Shown here one piece after another: positions 1 through 7,777 of a DNA stretch of 64,000 nucleotides. The stretch is from Carnobacterium sp. CP1 (GTDB lineage: Bacteria > Bacillota > Bacilli > Lactobacillales > Carnobacteriaceae), in contig NZ_CP010796.1 of NCBI RefSeq assembly GCF_001483965.1, positions 992,001-1,056,000 on the forward strand. Direction: 5' to 3'. Below the pieces are notes generated by a model, which made no database searches, was not told the origin of the DNA, and worked only from the letters and a program-made list of their open reading frames with translations. The position numbers and the translations under genes were made by a program. The first letter of the stretch is position 1. Each line of letters starts with the position of its first letter.

Positions 1-542
1 ATGATAGTAGTCGTTGAACTGACTGGGAAACTATTGTAGGTTGGGATAATAAAACCAATCACAAAACAAAAAAGCAATAAGTACTCGATCGTTTTCTTAT
101 CTTCAGCTATTTTTCGCAAAAAAGGCACCATCACATAAATTTCAACGATCCGAAATAAAAACCACAAATGAAAGTGTCCTTCAATAAAAGCCGTATACAT
201 GCTCTTCATAACTTCTATATTAAGCGTTCGGTATTCGTTTAAGGTAAAAATCACTGCATACAAAGCCGACCAAAAAAGAAAGGCCAAAACCACACGAAAA
301 ATATTTTTCCGGTACAGCTTTTTAATGGGCACTTCTTTATCCGGATTCAAAAAGAACATGCCGCTGAGCATGAAAAATAATGGTACGCTCACTCGAGCTA
401 AACCGTTATACCCGTTTAATGTTTGCCATTGAACGCTGTCAACAGCCGACAAGCCAAAATCGCGTGAAGAAATATGGATCACGATCACTAAAAAGACAGC
501 GATTACACGAAGTATATCGGCATAAAGAATTCTTTCTTTCAT
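1..542 (-). CDS. acyltransferase family 3 membrane protein (3' end outside window)
   Basis: Read on the minus strand from an ATG at 540-542, an open frame runs off the left edge, giving the first 180 residues. The N-terminus has the acyltransferase-3 (OafA/WecH/NodX-like) pattern: MKERILYADILRVIAVF, then an early His-rich loop (VIVIHISSRDF), then VSVPLFFMLSGMFFLNP, followed by more hydrophobic segments. Family members move acyl groups such as acetyl onto cell-surface sugars or peptidoglycan at the membrane; the substrate here cannot be told. A ribosome binding site (AAGGGG) lies 9 bases before the start. The C-terminal part is not visible, so integrity is unknown. The family is fairly certain, the function is not. 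Confidence 0.8.
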   Translation of the reverse strand, partial: MKERILYADILRVIAVFLVIVIHISSRDFGLSAVDSVQWQTLNGYNGLARVSVPLFFMLSGMFFLNPDKEVPIKKLYRKNIFRVVLAFLFWSALYAVIFTLNEYRTLNIEVMKSMYTAFIEGHFHLWFLFRIVEIYVMVPFLRKIAEDKKTIEYLLLFCFVIGFIIPTYNSFPVSSTTTI

Positions 543-599
543 CTATACAGCCCCTTCTTTGTCTCGTTCCATTTAGTATACCAAAATACAAAAAAATCC

Positions 600-629
600 G
601 AAAATAACTGACCTTTCTCAGTTATTTTC
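600..629 (-). terminator. terminator of map
   Basis: The inverted repeat GAAAATAACTGA / TCAGTTATTTTC, with a 6-base loop, is followed on the minus strand by a T-rich run. It lies 34 bases after the methionine aminopeptidase stop codon. Confidence 0.75.
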
Positions 630-663
630 GAATAAATGGATTGAAGTGAGTTAGATAAGCGTT

Positions 664-1416
664 CTAATCTTTTTGCATTGTTAGAATTCTTGGACCTTCT
701 TTAGTAATGGCCAAGGTGTGTTCAAATTGGCAGCTCAATCCGCCGTCTTTTGTACGAGCTGTCCAGCCATTGTTGTCCATTTTTGATTTCCATGTTCCAG
801 TGTTTACCATTGGTTCGATCGTAATTACCATGCCCTCTTTTAAGCGAAGACCTTTGCCTGCTTCTCCATAATGAGGAACAGATGGTGCTTCATGCATGGT
901 TGGTCCAATACCGTGTCCTACGAATTCACGAACCACAGAATAACCTTCCCCTTCAACATAAGTTTGGATAGCATGGCCAATATCGCCAATACGATTTCCA
1001 ACTTGTGCTTGCTCAATTCCTAGATAAAGAGCTTTTTTAGTAACTTCCAGCAATTTTTCTGTTTCTTCGGTGCTTTCACCGACAATATAGCTCCAGCAAG
1101 AATCAGACATGGCACCTTTTAAGTTTACAACCATATCGACTTTGATCAAGTCGTTGTCTTTTAGTACTTCTTTTCTTGGAAATCCGTGACAAATTTCATC
1201 GTTGATGCTGACACAAGTTGCGTATTCATATCCTTCAAACCCGATTTGTTCGGCGATAGCCCCGTGGTCTTCAATATATTTGTGTACAAATTGGTTAATA
1301 TCCCAGCTGGTGATGCCGGGTTTAATGAAGTCACGTAAAGCTACGTGAACATCAGCTAATAACGCACCTGATTCAGCCATTGCGTCAATTTCACGTTCAG
1401 ATTTTAATGTAATCAA
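664..1416 (-). CDS. map: methionine aminopeptidase, type I
   Basis: A 250-residue cytoplasmic metalloenzyme that removes the initiator methionine from new proteins. All five metal ligands of the type I family are present in order: D94, D105, H168 (in GHGIGPTMHEAP), E201 (EPMV) and E232 (FEHTLAI); H77 (CHGFP) is the substrate-contacting histidine. The length matches the bacterial type Ia/Ib core without extensions. The start is a TTG at 1414-1416 (L-to-M initiator), chosen because GAGG lies 7 bases upstream and the next in-frame ATG (residue 13) would cut into the fold. It is monocistronic, with its own terminator. Unlike Bacillus subtilis, it is not next to adk/infA. Confidence 0.95.
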   Translation of the reverse strand: MITLKSEREIDAMAESGALLADVHVALRDFIKPGITSWDINQFVHKYIEDHGAIAEQIGFEGYEYATCVSINDEICHGFPRKEVLKDNDLIKVDMVVNLKGAMSDSCWSYIVGESTEETEKLLEVTKKALYLGIEQAQVGNRIGDIGHAIQTYVEGEGYSVVREFVGHGIGPTMHEAPSVPHYGEAGKGLRLKEGMVITIEPMVNTGTWKSKMDNNGWTARTKDGGLSCQFEHTLAITKEGPRILTMQKD

Positions 1417-1596
1417 CTGTATTCCTCTTTTCTTTTAATTCGTTCACTTTGCTAACTAGCGAGCTTTGCTATTCTATTATAACTTATTTCTCGAAAATGT
1501 GAACCTCTCTTGGTTTTACTTTTATTTTTTTGTGTTTGTCGGCTTTTTTTGCCAGGCTTTGGCGGTTAATTTGCATTGCGGAAAGGGCTGATTTTT

Positions 1597-1605
1597 TGGT
1601 ATACT
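1597..1605 (+). promoter_or_regulatory. extended -10 promoter of the flavodoxin gene
   Basis: TGG-TATACT, an extended -10 element, sits 36 bases before the flavodoxin ATG. No convincing -35 box is seen, which is typical of extended -10 promoters. Inferred from sequence only. Confidence 0.4.
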
Positions 1606-1641
1606 TTGTACGAAGAAACTCGATGATGAGTGAGAGGATGA

Positions 1642-2100
1642 ATGTCAGTGACAACTGCAATGATTGTATATGCAAGTTTAACAGGCAACACAGAAGAATG
1701 CACAACGATTATAGAAGAAGCTTTAGAAAATTTAGGCGTAGATGTTGAAACGGTGGACTGCATGCAAGCTGAACCGGAAGACTTTCTAGATGTGGATATT
1801 TGCCTCGTCGGTACCTATACGTACGGGAATGATGCGAACTTGCCAGATGAGATCGTGGATTTCTATGAAGAATTAGCTGAAATTGATTTAACCGGTAAAG
1901 TATTTGGGACATATGGTTCTGGCGATACTTTTTATGACAAATTTTGCCAATCGGTTGATGATTTTACGGAACGGTTCAAAGAAATCGGAGCTATCGAAGG
2001 TGCTGAAAGCGTGAAAGTAGATTTAGATCCAGGTGAAGAAGATATCGAAAATTTGAATAGCTTCGCAAAAAAACTCGTTGAAAAAGCAGCTGATTTATAA
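1642..2100 (+). CDS. flavodoxin
   Basis: A 152-residue short-to-medium chain flavodoxin, a soluble FMN protein that shuttles low-potential electrons. The phosphate-binding loop after strand 1 is SLTGNTEE (residues 12-19). Further motifs fit the flavin-stacking loops: GTYTYGNDANLPDE near residue 60 and GTYGSGDTFYDKFCQSVDDF near residue 95. The C-terminus is acidic. The ATG at 1642 has GAGAGG just upstream. It stands alone between map and a TetR gene and shares a bidirectional terminator with that gene. The redox partner is not evident from context. Confidence 0.92.
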   Translation: MSVTTAMIVYASLTGNTEECTTIIEEALENLGVDVETVDCMQAEPEDFLDVDICLVGTYTYGNDANLPDEIVDFYEELAEIDLTGKVFGTYGSGDTFYDKFCQSVDDFTERFKEIGAIEGAESVKVDLDPGEEDIENLNSFAKKLVEKAADL

Positions 2101-2137
2101 AAAAAAGTCGATTCCAATAAAAGGAACCGACTTTTTT
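2101..2137. terminator. bidirectional terminator between flavodoxin and tetR
   Basis: An AAAAAAGTCG..TTCC / GGAA..CGACTTTTTT stem lies directly after the flavodoxin stop. Because it has A-runs on one side and T-runs on the other, it can serve the convergent minus-strand gene as well. Confidence 0.85.
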
Positions 2138-2143
2138 GTTGCT

Positions 2144-2686
2144 TTAAATTGTATTAGCTATGGTGTTTTTCAAGTTTTCAGTAACAGTTTTTTCATCAAA
2201 CTTCAAAAGTCCCTGTGCAATCAAAGCGGCAGTTCCGTAAACGACGATCCAAATTTCTTCGAAACGTTCTCTTTTTTCTGCCTTTGTAAGATTTTTCGTT
2301 TCATTGTTTTGTTCAAATGCTTTGAGCATAGCTTCAAAAGAAATCTTATGCAAGCGTTCAGAGCCCAAATGGTCTTCTAAAAACAACGCTTTGAAAAACA
2401 CCGTTTCTTCTTTTGCAAAATAAACAAAATTGAGACACGTATCTAAAATAGCATCCTCTGTCCGTTTTTTCGGATAAATCGTTTCAGCAAGATAGTCTTT
2501 GACTTTTATAAATAGTTCATTTTTAAGATCATCCATGTTTTTGAATTCTAAATAAATCGGTTGAGTGGAACAGTCCATTGTCTTAGCTATATTTCGTGCC
2601 GTAAATCCTTCGAATCCTTCCGCTTTTACAACAGCGTAGGCTGTATCAAGAATTTGTGATTTCATAATCGTTTTTTTTCTTGCCAT
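2144..2686 (-). CDS. TetR/AcrR family transcriptional regulator
   Basis: 180 residues. The N-terminal TetR helix-turn-helix spans residues 8-55 (SQILDTAYAVVKAEGFEGF, then ARNIAKTMDCSTQPIYLEF), where the usual final YxHF is YLEF. The remaining all-helical part is the ligand/dimer domain and gives no hint of the effector. The target is unknown: no divergent efflux or enzyme gene lies next to it; upstream is about 760 bp without a recognisable gene, downstream is the convergent flavodoxin. Start ATG at 2684-2686 is preceded by AAAGAGGTG. Family call is firm, role unknown. Confidence 0.88.
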   Translation of the reverse strand: MARKKTIMKSQILDTAYAVVKAEGFEGFTARNIAKTMDCSTQPIYLEFKNMDDLKNELFIKVKDYLAETIYPKKRTEDAILDTCLNFVYFAKEETVFFKALFLEDHLGSERLHKISFEAMLKAFEQNNETKNLTKAEKRERFEEIWIVVYGTAALIAQGLLKFDEKTVTENLKNTIANTI

Positions 2687-3450
2687 TTTGATTCACCTCT
2701 TTTATCATTTCTATCTTCTTATCATTGACCCTAACCTCATTACCTTTTGCTTATACATCCTCGTTAAAGAAGGTGCTGGCATTCTTAAAAGAATCCTTGC
2801 AAGCGTCTGAGCAAATGGGATTATCAAAAACGAGAGTTTGATTGCTTTAATGTCTTGGCAAACGCTGGTAGTTCTTTCAGTAAGGAACAAAAACAACATT
2901 GTATGTTAAAACACCGGATTTCCTCTCCTTGAAATCCTATGGCTATTCTATCACTAATGTCATAAAAAAAAAGGAATTTACTCTTCGGCTATTTTCCTCA
3001 ATGTTTAATAGCTTTTCGTTGAATATTTTATTCTTTTTTTGTTTCTTAAATACATTTTTTGATTGAAATTTTCGATTGACATATTTGTGTAAAAACTTCA
3101 ACCTAATTTTTATTTTAGCCGATTTTCAGTTGCTATTTTATTCAACACTAAACTTTTTTTAGTTTTAACACTAATGGTGCTTTAATTATAAACAGACTGC
3201 TTCTATAGATAAGTATCTTTTTTTGAAAAACTTTTCAGCTACAGCCGAAAAGGTCCGATCGAATCGGATAAAATTGGTAGTTACCGGATAACTGTTAAGA
3301 ATAAAAAGAGCTCTCGATTTTCCTATCTTTACCAAAACATTTTAGGATAACTCGTTTCAACAAATTGTTTCCGTTCTCTCGTTGTGCTATGATTATTTGG
3401 TGAACTTATGGTTTTATGAATCAAATAGATTGTCGGGAGGAAATGATAAT
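2687..3450. other. long intergenic region without a convincing gene
   Basis: About 760 bp of very AT-rich sequence. The left part (about 2750-2910) has one plus-strand frame broken by a single stop that reads like a protein fragment (AGILKRILASV..ANGIIKNESL), but I recognise no family. A hairpin repeat copy lies at 3231-3267. The promoter of the aminopeptidase must lie near the right end; I cannot place it confidently. Confidence 0.4.
3231..3267 (+). repeat. hairpin repeat element, copy 1
   Basis: This CTTTTCAGCTACAGCCGAAAAG stem-loop is followed by GTCCGATCGAATCGG. It shares the layout hairpin plus G(G/C)TC-(T/C)G tail with copies at 35167, 35425 and (reverse strand) 40121. It is intergenic. 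Confidence 0.6.
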
Positions 3451-4689
3451 ATGGTATTACCAAATTTTAATGAGCTTTTAAACAAGTATGCATATGCGAT
3501 TGTTAAAACAGGAATCAATGTGCAAAAAGGACATACAGTGATTCTTCAAACAGACGTTGATCAAGCGCCGCTTGCTCGTTTGATTACAAAAAAAGCCTAT
3601 GAACTAGGGGCTAAAGAAGTTATTGTGAAATGGTCTGATGATATCGTGAACCGTGAACAATTCATCGGTACTCCGCAAGACATTTTGACCGATATTCCGC
3701 AATACAAAATAGATGAATCATTAGACATGGTTGCTAAAGGCGCAAGCCGTATCAGCTTACGTTCTTCTGATCCAGATGCTTTAGCTGGTGTAGACGGCGA
3801 AAAAGTTGCTGCTTACCAATCAGCTGTTGGAAAAGCTTTAAGCGAACAGCGCAAAGCGACACAAGCCAACAAAGTCAGCTGGGTCGTTGCCGCTGCTGCT
3901 GGTTCAAAATGGGCAGCTAAAGTCTTCCCTGATTTAGCAACTGAAGAAGAACAAGTAGATGCTTTATGGGATGCAATCTTCAAAGCTGTCCACATGTACG
4001 ATGCTGACCCGATTGCTACATGGGAGCAAAAAGATGTGACGTTAAACGAAAAAGCAGACGAATTGAACAAAGAGCAATTTGTGGCCTTGCATTATACAGC
4101 ACCTGGCACAGACTTGACTGTTGGCTTGCCCGTTAACCACCGTTGGGAAGGCGCAGGCAGCGATAACGTTCGCGGCGAACGCTTTATGGCCAATATGCCA
4201 ACCGAAGAAGTCTTTACCGCTCCTGATGCAAACCGCGTTGATGGGGTCGTTAAAAGCACGAAACCATTAAGCTATGCTGGAACGACGATTTTGGATATGG
4301 AATTCACCTTTAAAGATGGCAAAGTCGTTAATGTTACTGCTGCAGAAGGCGAAGATGTTTTAAAACGGTTGATTGAAACCGATGAAGGCGCAGCTCATTT
4401 AGGTGAAGTTGCTTTAGTACCTGACCCATCTCCTATCTCTCAATCGGGCATCACTTTTTACAATACGTTATTTGACGAAAATGCTTCAAATCACTTAGCT
4501 TTAGGTTCTGCTTATGCTTTCAGCTTAATTGGCGGAACAGAAATGTCTGAAGAAGAATTGAAAGCAGCCGGTTTGAACCGCAGTACGGTACACGTTGACT
4601 TTATGATTGGTTCAAAAGACATGGATATCGACGGTATCCGTAAAGACGGCAGCAAAGTACCGGTTTTCCGTAATGGAGATTGGGCGTAA
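3451..4689 (+). CDS. aminopeptidase, M29 family (AmpS/PepS type)
   Basis: 412 residues, the normal length of the M29 thermophilic aminopeptidase family, which removes N-terminal amino acids from peptides in the cytoplasm using two metal ions. The family pattern is visible: an N-terminal Rossmann-like domain, then the metal-site region GTDLTVGLPVNHRWEGAG, the block ANMPTEEVFTAPD near residue 245, and NHLALGSAYA and HVDFMIGS toward the C-terminus. The start was moved to the ATG at 3451 (MVLPNFNELL) because GGGAGG lies 9 bases before it; an upstream in-frame ATG at 3382 has no ribosome site. Monocistronic, followed by a strong terminator. PepS of streptococci is the closest named relative I recall. 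Confidence 0.92.
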   Translation: MVLPNFNELLNKYAYAIVKTGINVQKGHTVILQTDVDQAPLARLITKKAYELGAKEVIVKWSDDIVNREQFIGTPQDILTDIPQYKIDESLDMVAKGASRISLRSSDPDALAGVDGEKVAAYQSAVGKALSEQRKATQANKVSWVVAAAAGSKWAAKVFPDLATEEEQVDALWDAIFKAVHMYDADPIATWEQKDVTLNEKADELNKEQFVALHYTAPGTDLTVGLPVNHRWEGAGSDNVRGERFMANMPTEEVFTAPDANRVDGVVKSTKPLSYAGTTILDMEFTFKDGKVVNVTAAEGEDVLKRLIETDEGAAHLGEVALVPDPSPISQSGITFYNTLFDENASNHLALGSAYAFSLIGGTEMSEEELKAAGLNRSTVHVDFMIGSKDMDIDGIRKDGSKVPVFRNGDWA

Positions 4690-4727
4690 TAGATTCCGTT
4701 TTAATGAATAGAAAATTTAATGAATAG

Positions 4728-4770
4728 AAAAAGCGGCTAGGAATGTAATTATTCCTAGCCGCTTTTTTTT
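4728..4770 (+). terminator. terminator of the M29 aminopeptidase
   Basis: A perfect 17-base stem (AAAAAGCGGCTAGGAAT and complement) with a 6-base loop and a run of 8 T. Just before it, a 15-base segment containing TTTAATGAATAGAAAA is repeated twice. Confidence 0.92.
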
Positions 4771-4793
4771 GTTGTCTAGATAAAGATTTGAGT

Positions 4794-4988
4794 TTACAGT
4801 TTTCTGACTGTCTTTTCGCCGTTTAGCACTACATCATAAGTGATTTCAGCGTTTAGCGAATCCGATACCATGCAATACTTTTCTTCGCTTAAACGAATCG
4901 CACGCCAGATTTTACTGCTGTCAACGGCTCTGTCTACTTAAAAAACCACTTTTAGTTCGAGATAATTGTCTAACGGATCCTTCTCCAT
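4794..4988 (-). pseudogene. OsmC-family peroxiredoxin remnant
   Basis: The minus strand encodes the C-terminal part of an OsmC/Ohr-like protein: DPLDNYLELKVVF, a stop, then VDRAVDSSKIWRAIRL, SEEKYCMVSDSL (which carries the second redox Cys of the family) and AEITYDVVLNGEK. The frame is uninterrupted except for one TAA (plus-strand 4938-4940), where a single A-to-T change of a Lys codon would explain the nonsense mutation. The first half of the protein, including the first redox Cys, is absent, so this is a truncated, dead gene. It overlaps no other gene. Confidence 0.75.
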
Positions 4989-5083
4989 TTACCTTTCAAT
5001 CAACTTTAGTTTCTTTCTTAAACAATCATCAGCTATCTTTTAAACCAGCTAGGACTTACAATAAGAGAAAATTAGCCGATTAG

Positions 5084-5112
5084 TATAATAAGGCGAATAA
5101 ATATAAAGGAGG
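5084..5112 (+). promoter_or_regulatory. -10 box and strong ribosome binding site ahead of a start-less frame
   Basis: TATAAT at 5084-5089 and AAAGGAGG at 5105-5112. The ribosome site is perfectly placed (5 bases) for codon 5118, which is GTC and not a start. The same promoter probably serves the TetR gene at 5238. Confidence 0.4.
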
Positions 5113-5117
5113 AAACT

Positions 5118-5234
5118 GTCACAAGTCACTCTTCACATAGAGTAATTGGATATAAAAAAGCGGCTGAAACGGCTCTCTCTATTCTTACTAAAGGGTATAA
5201 AGAACAAAAAAATTCAGCTGATGACAGGAAATAA
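5118..5234 (+). other. possible decayed small ORF (38 codons) upstream of tetR
   Basis: Frame GTC ACA AGT CAC ... TAA stays open for 38 codons and ends 3 bases before the TetR ATG. The product would begin VTSHSSHRVIGYKKAAETAL and is basic. A consensus AAAGGAGG is ideally spaced, but the first codon is GTC, one change from GTG. It could be a start-codon mutant of a leader peptide or small gene, or chance. No family recognised. Confidence 0.25.
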
Positions 5235-5237
5235 CGA

Positions 5238-5876
5238 ATGGAATTAGAAAGAAGTACCGACAAGCGGATTTTAAAAAGTAAAAAAGCTATCTCAGATGCT
5301 TTTATTGCTTTATTAAAAGAAACAGAAAAAGATGAAGGGTTTAAAAAAATCACGATCACTGACATTGTCCGCAAAGCCGATGTCAATCGCGGGACTTTTT
5401 ATAAACATTTTTACTTTAAAGAAGATATCTTAAAAGAGACACAAGCTGATATTCTGAGTGAGTTTTCTTTAATGTTAACAGAGAATTACCAGGGTGTACG
5501 TTTCTCTAGTTTAAAAGATACTCCTCTAAATGATTCTATTTTTAAATTTATTTTAGAAAACAAAGACTTTTTCCATTTAGCTTTTCAATCCATTGGTTTT
5601 TCAAATCTCCAAATGGATTTCACAAAATGCATTGAAGATGTTCTGACAAATCAATTCTTCTTGCATGCTGCGCCTTCTCATATCTCTAAGTCGTTATTTT
5701 GCACGTATATTGCACATGGCCTTTACGGCGTATTGGTAAATTGGGACAACAACGATTACCAAGAACCGACTCTTTATATGGCACAGCAGATCACTTCTAT
5801 TCTTATCTTTGGCCATACAGATTTAGATTTTTCAATTGAAGACCATGGATCTAGTACAATAGAAATCATCGTTTGA
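5238..5876 (+). CDS. TetR/AcrR family transcriptional regulator
   Basis: 212 residues. The TetR DNA-binding domain is at residues 9-58: ILKSKKAISDAFIALL, then ITITDIVRKADVNRGTFYKHF. The C-terminal half (KDFFHLAFQSIGF, YIAHGLYGVLVNW) resembles the TetR_C domain found in DhaS-like and related regulators of unknown ligand. The start ATG at 5238 has only a modest AGG 9 bases upstream. The gene is monocistronic, between the OsmC remnant and tRNA-Arg, so its target is not obvious; autoregulation is possible. Confidence 0.87.
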   Translation: MELERSTDKRILKSKKAISDAFIALLKETEKDEGFKKITITDIVRKADVNRGTFYKHFYFKEDILKETQADILSEFSLMLTENYQGVRFSSLKDTPLNDSIFKFILENKDFFHLAFQSIGFSNLQMDFTKCIEDVLTNQFFLHAAPSHISKSLFCTYIAHGLYGVLVNWDNNDYQEPTLYMAQQITSILIFGHTDLDFSIEDHGSSTIEIIV

Positions 5877-5891
5877 ACAAAAAAAGCAATA

Positions 5892-5946
5892 AAAAAGAGA
5901 GCACAACATATGACCAGTTTAACTAGTCTTATGTTGTGCTCTTTTT
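5892..5946 (+). terminator. terminator of tetR
   Basis: A long stem, AAAGAGAGCACAACATA with its complement, and a T-run. It lies 15 bases after the stop codon. Confidence 0.9.
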
Positions 5947-6075
5947 AACTTTACTCGTTTTAACAGAATTCTTGGTTGTATTCCCTTTGGTTTTAAAACG
6001 ATTTCTGTTTAGGTTATTAAAAACTCTACTAGACAATTTTATCCAGTCGTGAGAAAATAAGAAGCAGATCATTCA

Positions 6076-6149
6076 GGTTCTATAGCTCAGCCGGATAGAG
6101 CAAACGTTTCCTAAACGTTAGGCCGGGAGTTCGAATCTCCCTAGGACCA
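6076..6149 (+). tRNA. tRNA-Arg (anticodon CCU)
   Basis: A 74-base cloverleaf. The acceptor stem is GGTTCTA / TAGGACC with discriminator A, and the D arm is GCTC..GAGC. The anticodon stem AACGT / ACGTT carries loop TTCCTAA (anticodon CCT), and the T arm is GGGAG TTCGAAT CTCCC. It reads AGG codons. The 3' CCA is not encoded. It is a single gene with its own terminator. Confidence 0.97.
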
Positions 6150-6167
6150 TACTTATACTGCTTAAGG

Positions 6168-6215
6168 AAAAAGCGAAAAAGCCGTCAGAGAATTCTGTTG
6201 GCTTTTTCGCTTTTT
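6168..6215 (+). terminator. terminator of tRNA-Arg
   Basis: AAAAAGCGAAAAAGCC / GGCTTTTTCGCTTTTT is a perfect 16-base stem with a 16-base loop, ending in T5. Confidence 0.88.
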
Positions 6216-6239
6216 CATCTATTGTTTGTTATTAACGAT

Positions 6240-6497
6240 TCAACTTACTTTTGCACGAACCGTTTTAGTCACCTTACATCCAGACGAATCTCGTATACTG
6301 TAATGAACAGAATAGATCCCTTCTTTATGGACATCGATCCCATTCTCTACTTCTAACTCTCTTGAGATGTCTTTTCCAGAAGAATCAACAGCAGTCACAC
6401 CTACCAGCAGGTCATAACTTTCACCTACACGCAATTCTATATTTCCAGCTTCGATGACAGGTGTCGTAAGTTCGTTTGTTTGAAAGGTCTTTTCCAT
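6240..6497 (-). CDS. small single-domain Ig-like protein
   Basis: 85 residues. From residue 25 to the end it matches the bacterial Ig-like/DUF5011 pattern: LLVGVTAVDSSGKDI, GIDVHKEGIYSVHYS, RDSSGCKVTKTVRAKV. Such domains are normally repeated modules in secreted surface proteins; here one domain stands alone with no signal peptide, sortase motif or lipobox. The start at 6497 follows AAAGGAG with a 9-base gap; a longer in-frame extension upstream has no ribosome site. It has no operon partner. It could be cytoplasmic or a remnant of a larger surface protein. The domain assignment is from pattern only. Confidence 0.7.
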   Translation of the reverse strand: MEKTFQTNELTTPVIEAGNIELRVGESYDLLVGVTAVDSSGKDISRELEVENGIDVHKEGIYSVHYSIRDSSGCKVTKTVRAKVS

Positions 6498-6743
6498 TAA
6501 AATTACTCCTTTATGAATGAATTCGTTTCTCTTCCTGTTACGGGCTTTTCCCAATTTAACAGAGAGAATCTTTTGTTTTTCTAAGAGCAATAACTCACTG
6601 TCTGCTCTAACAGTTTACACTTTAATGGAGCAATAGTGTGTGACAGTTTTGTGAAATTTTATAGACCGATTTTTTTATTTTTTACAGCTTATAAACGGCT
6701 TGAAAAAACCTGCTTGAATCAGTTGTTTATTTTTCTTTTCCAA

Positions 6744-6787
6744 ACAAAAAAAGGTTTAAATCGTTTTTTGTCGATTTAAACCTTTTA
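6744..6787 (-). terminator. strong intergenic terminator
   Basis: AAAAGGTTTAAATCG and its complement form a 15-base stem. It has A and T runs on both sides and can act for leftward transcription from the SRPBCC gene, about 180 bases away. Confidence 0.7.
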
Positions 6788-6833
6788 ACTGATTTTTCTT
6801 TTCGCTTTTGGTGTTCATTTATTCAGATTTTAT

Positions 6834-6960
6834 TCTTTTGAGACAAACTCGACCTGTTTTAGCAGTCATTTGTCTCGGATTCTCTCTTTTGGGACGAACT
6901 CGTCTTGTTTTAACGATTGTTTGTCTCGGAATGAGTCTTGCCGGCAAACTTTCTCTTTTT
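6834..6960 (+). repeat. 51-bp tandem repeat array, family A (3 units)
   Basis: Units begin CTTTTG(A/G)GAC(A/G)AACT at 6835 and 6886, and a degenerate one reads CTTGCCGGCAAACT near 6937. The GACAAACT cores start at 6842, 6893 and 6943. Each full unit continues CG(A/T)C(C/T)TGTTTTA, then TTTGTCTCGGA. Family members recur at 23370. Confidence 0.65.
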
Positions 6961-6964
6961 TTAG

Positions 6965-7450
6965 TTACTGTATTTGAAATAGTTCTTTATATTTTGGATA
7001 AAGGGACTCCCACTGTTTCTTCTCATGGGTTACATCTGTTTTCCCCTCTAAAAGAGCTCGAATAACGTCTAAGCAGACATGCCAACCGGCAATGTCCCGC
7101 GGTGTATGTTCAGTAACCGTATCGACAAATTCTTTAAAAACTAAGTGTGTTGAACTCTCTGCAGTCTCATTCAACTGAAAACTGACTAACTCTTTATCCC
7201 AAGTGAATGTCAAAATAGTTGGAACTTTAACTTGAGTGATCGTCATTTCTTCAAAATGACCGTTTCCCAAGTCAAAGACGATTTTTCCGCCTTCGCTCAA
7301 TGATTCGATCCTCAACTCGTTAAACCATTTAGCCAAATAAGCATTATCCGTTAACATCTGCCAAACCGTTTCAATCGGATAAGGAAAATCTCGGTTCAAT
7401 TCCACAACCGTTTTGTTATTTTGTTGTTTAATTTCAGCTAGCATAGCCAA
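6965..7450 (-). CDS. SRPBCC (AHSA1/START-like) family protein
   Basis: 161 residues (159 if the ATG at 7444 is used). The AHSA1 pattern is clear: residues 16-45 FDFPYP-type start (RDFPYPIETVWQMLTD, YLAKWF), the beta-sheet block GGKIVFDLG, TILTFTWDK in the middle, then HTPRDIAGWHVCLDVIRALL and a C-terminal helix. These hydrophobic-pocket proteins bind small lipophilic ligands or are stress-linked; the ligand is unknown. A TTG at 7450 lies 9 bases after AAGGAG and fits better than the ATG two codons later. Its 3' end abuts repeat array A. Confidence 0.85.
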   Translation of the reverse strand: MAMLAEIKQQNNKTVVELNRDFPYPIETVWQMLTDNAYLAKWFNELRIESLSEGGKIVFDLGNGHFEEMTITQVKVPTILTFTWDKELVSFQLNETAESSTHLVFKEFVDTVTEHTPRDIAGWHVCLDVIRALLEGKTDVTHEKKQWESLYPKYKELFQIQ

Positions 7451-7510
7451 ACCCCATTTCTCCTTATTCTTAAGCTTCTTTATCTTAGCAAAATCTCTAT
7501 CAAAAGACGA

Positions 7511-7615
7511 TTACTTTTCAACTTTTTCCCAGACCACAGTTATTTCATCGTCTTCATCGATTTCGATGATCGGCTGCAATTTAAAGAAATACAAATAATA
7601 AAATAGTAATGGCAT
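7511..7615 (-). CDS. putative 34-residue membrane peptide
   Basis: ATG at 7613-7615 with AAGGAG 9 bases upstream. The product has a hydrophobic N-terminus (PLLFYYLYFF) and an acidic tail (IIEIDEDDEITVVWEKVEK). No family recognised. Support rests on the ribosome site and the amphipathic layout; it may be chance. Confidence 0.4.
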   Translation of the reverse strand: MPLLFYYLYFFKLQPIIEIDEDDEITVVWEKVEK

Positions 7616-7777
7616 CAGTGTTCGCTCCTTCAGTAATCAGCATTTGGTCTAAGGAACAGTCTACTAAAGAAATACGATTTTTTTGTTATCAAAAAGTAAA
7701 GGAAATGATAAGTTTACTCAAAAAAAGACTCCCTTCTTTTTCAAGTTGGAAATCTTTGAGCGGGCAAGTACCATTTT

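Noticed and set aside
199-607. two plus-strand frames at the left edge
   Set aside because: They overlap the recognised acyltransferase on the minus strand and have no ribosome sites.
2711-2899. 62-residue minus-strand frame
   Set aside because: No ribosome site, no family, and a competing plus-strand frame; likely chance.
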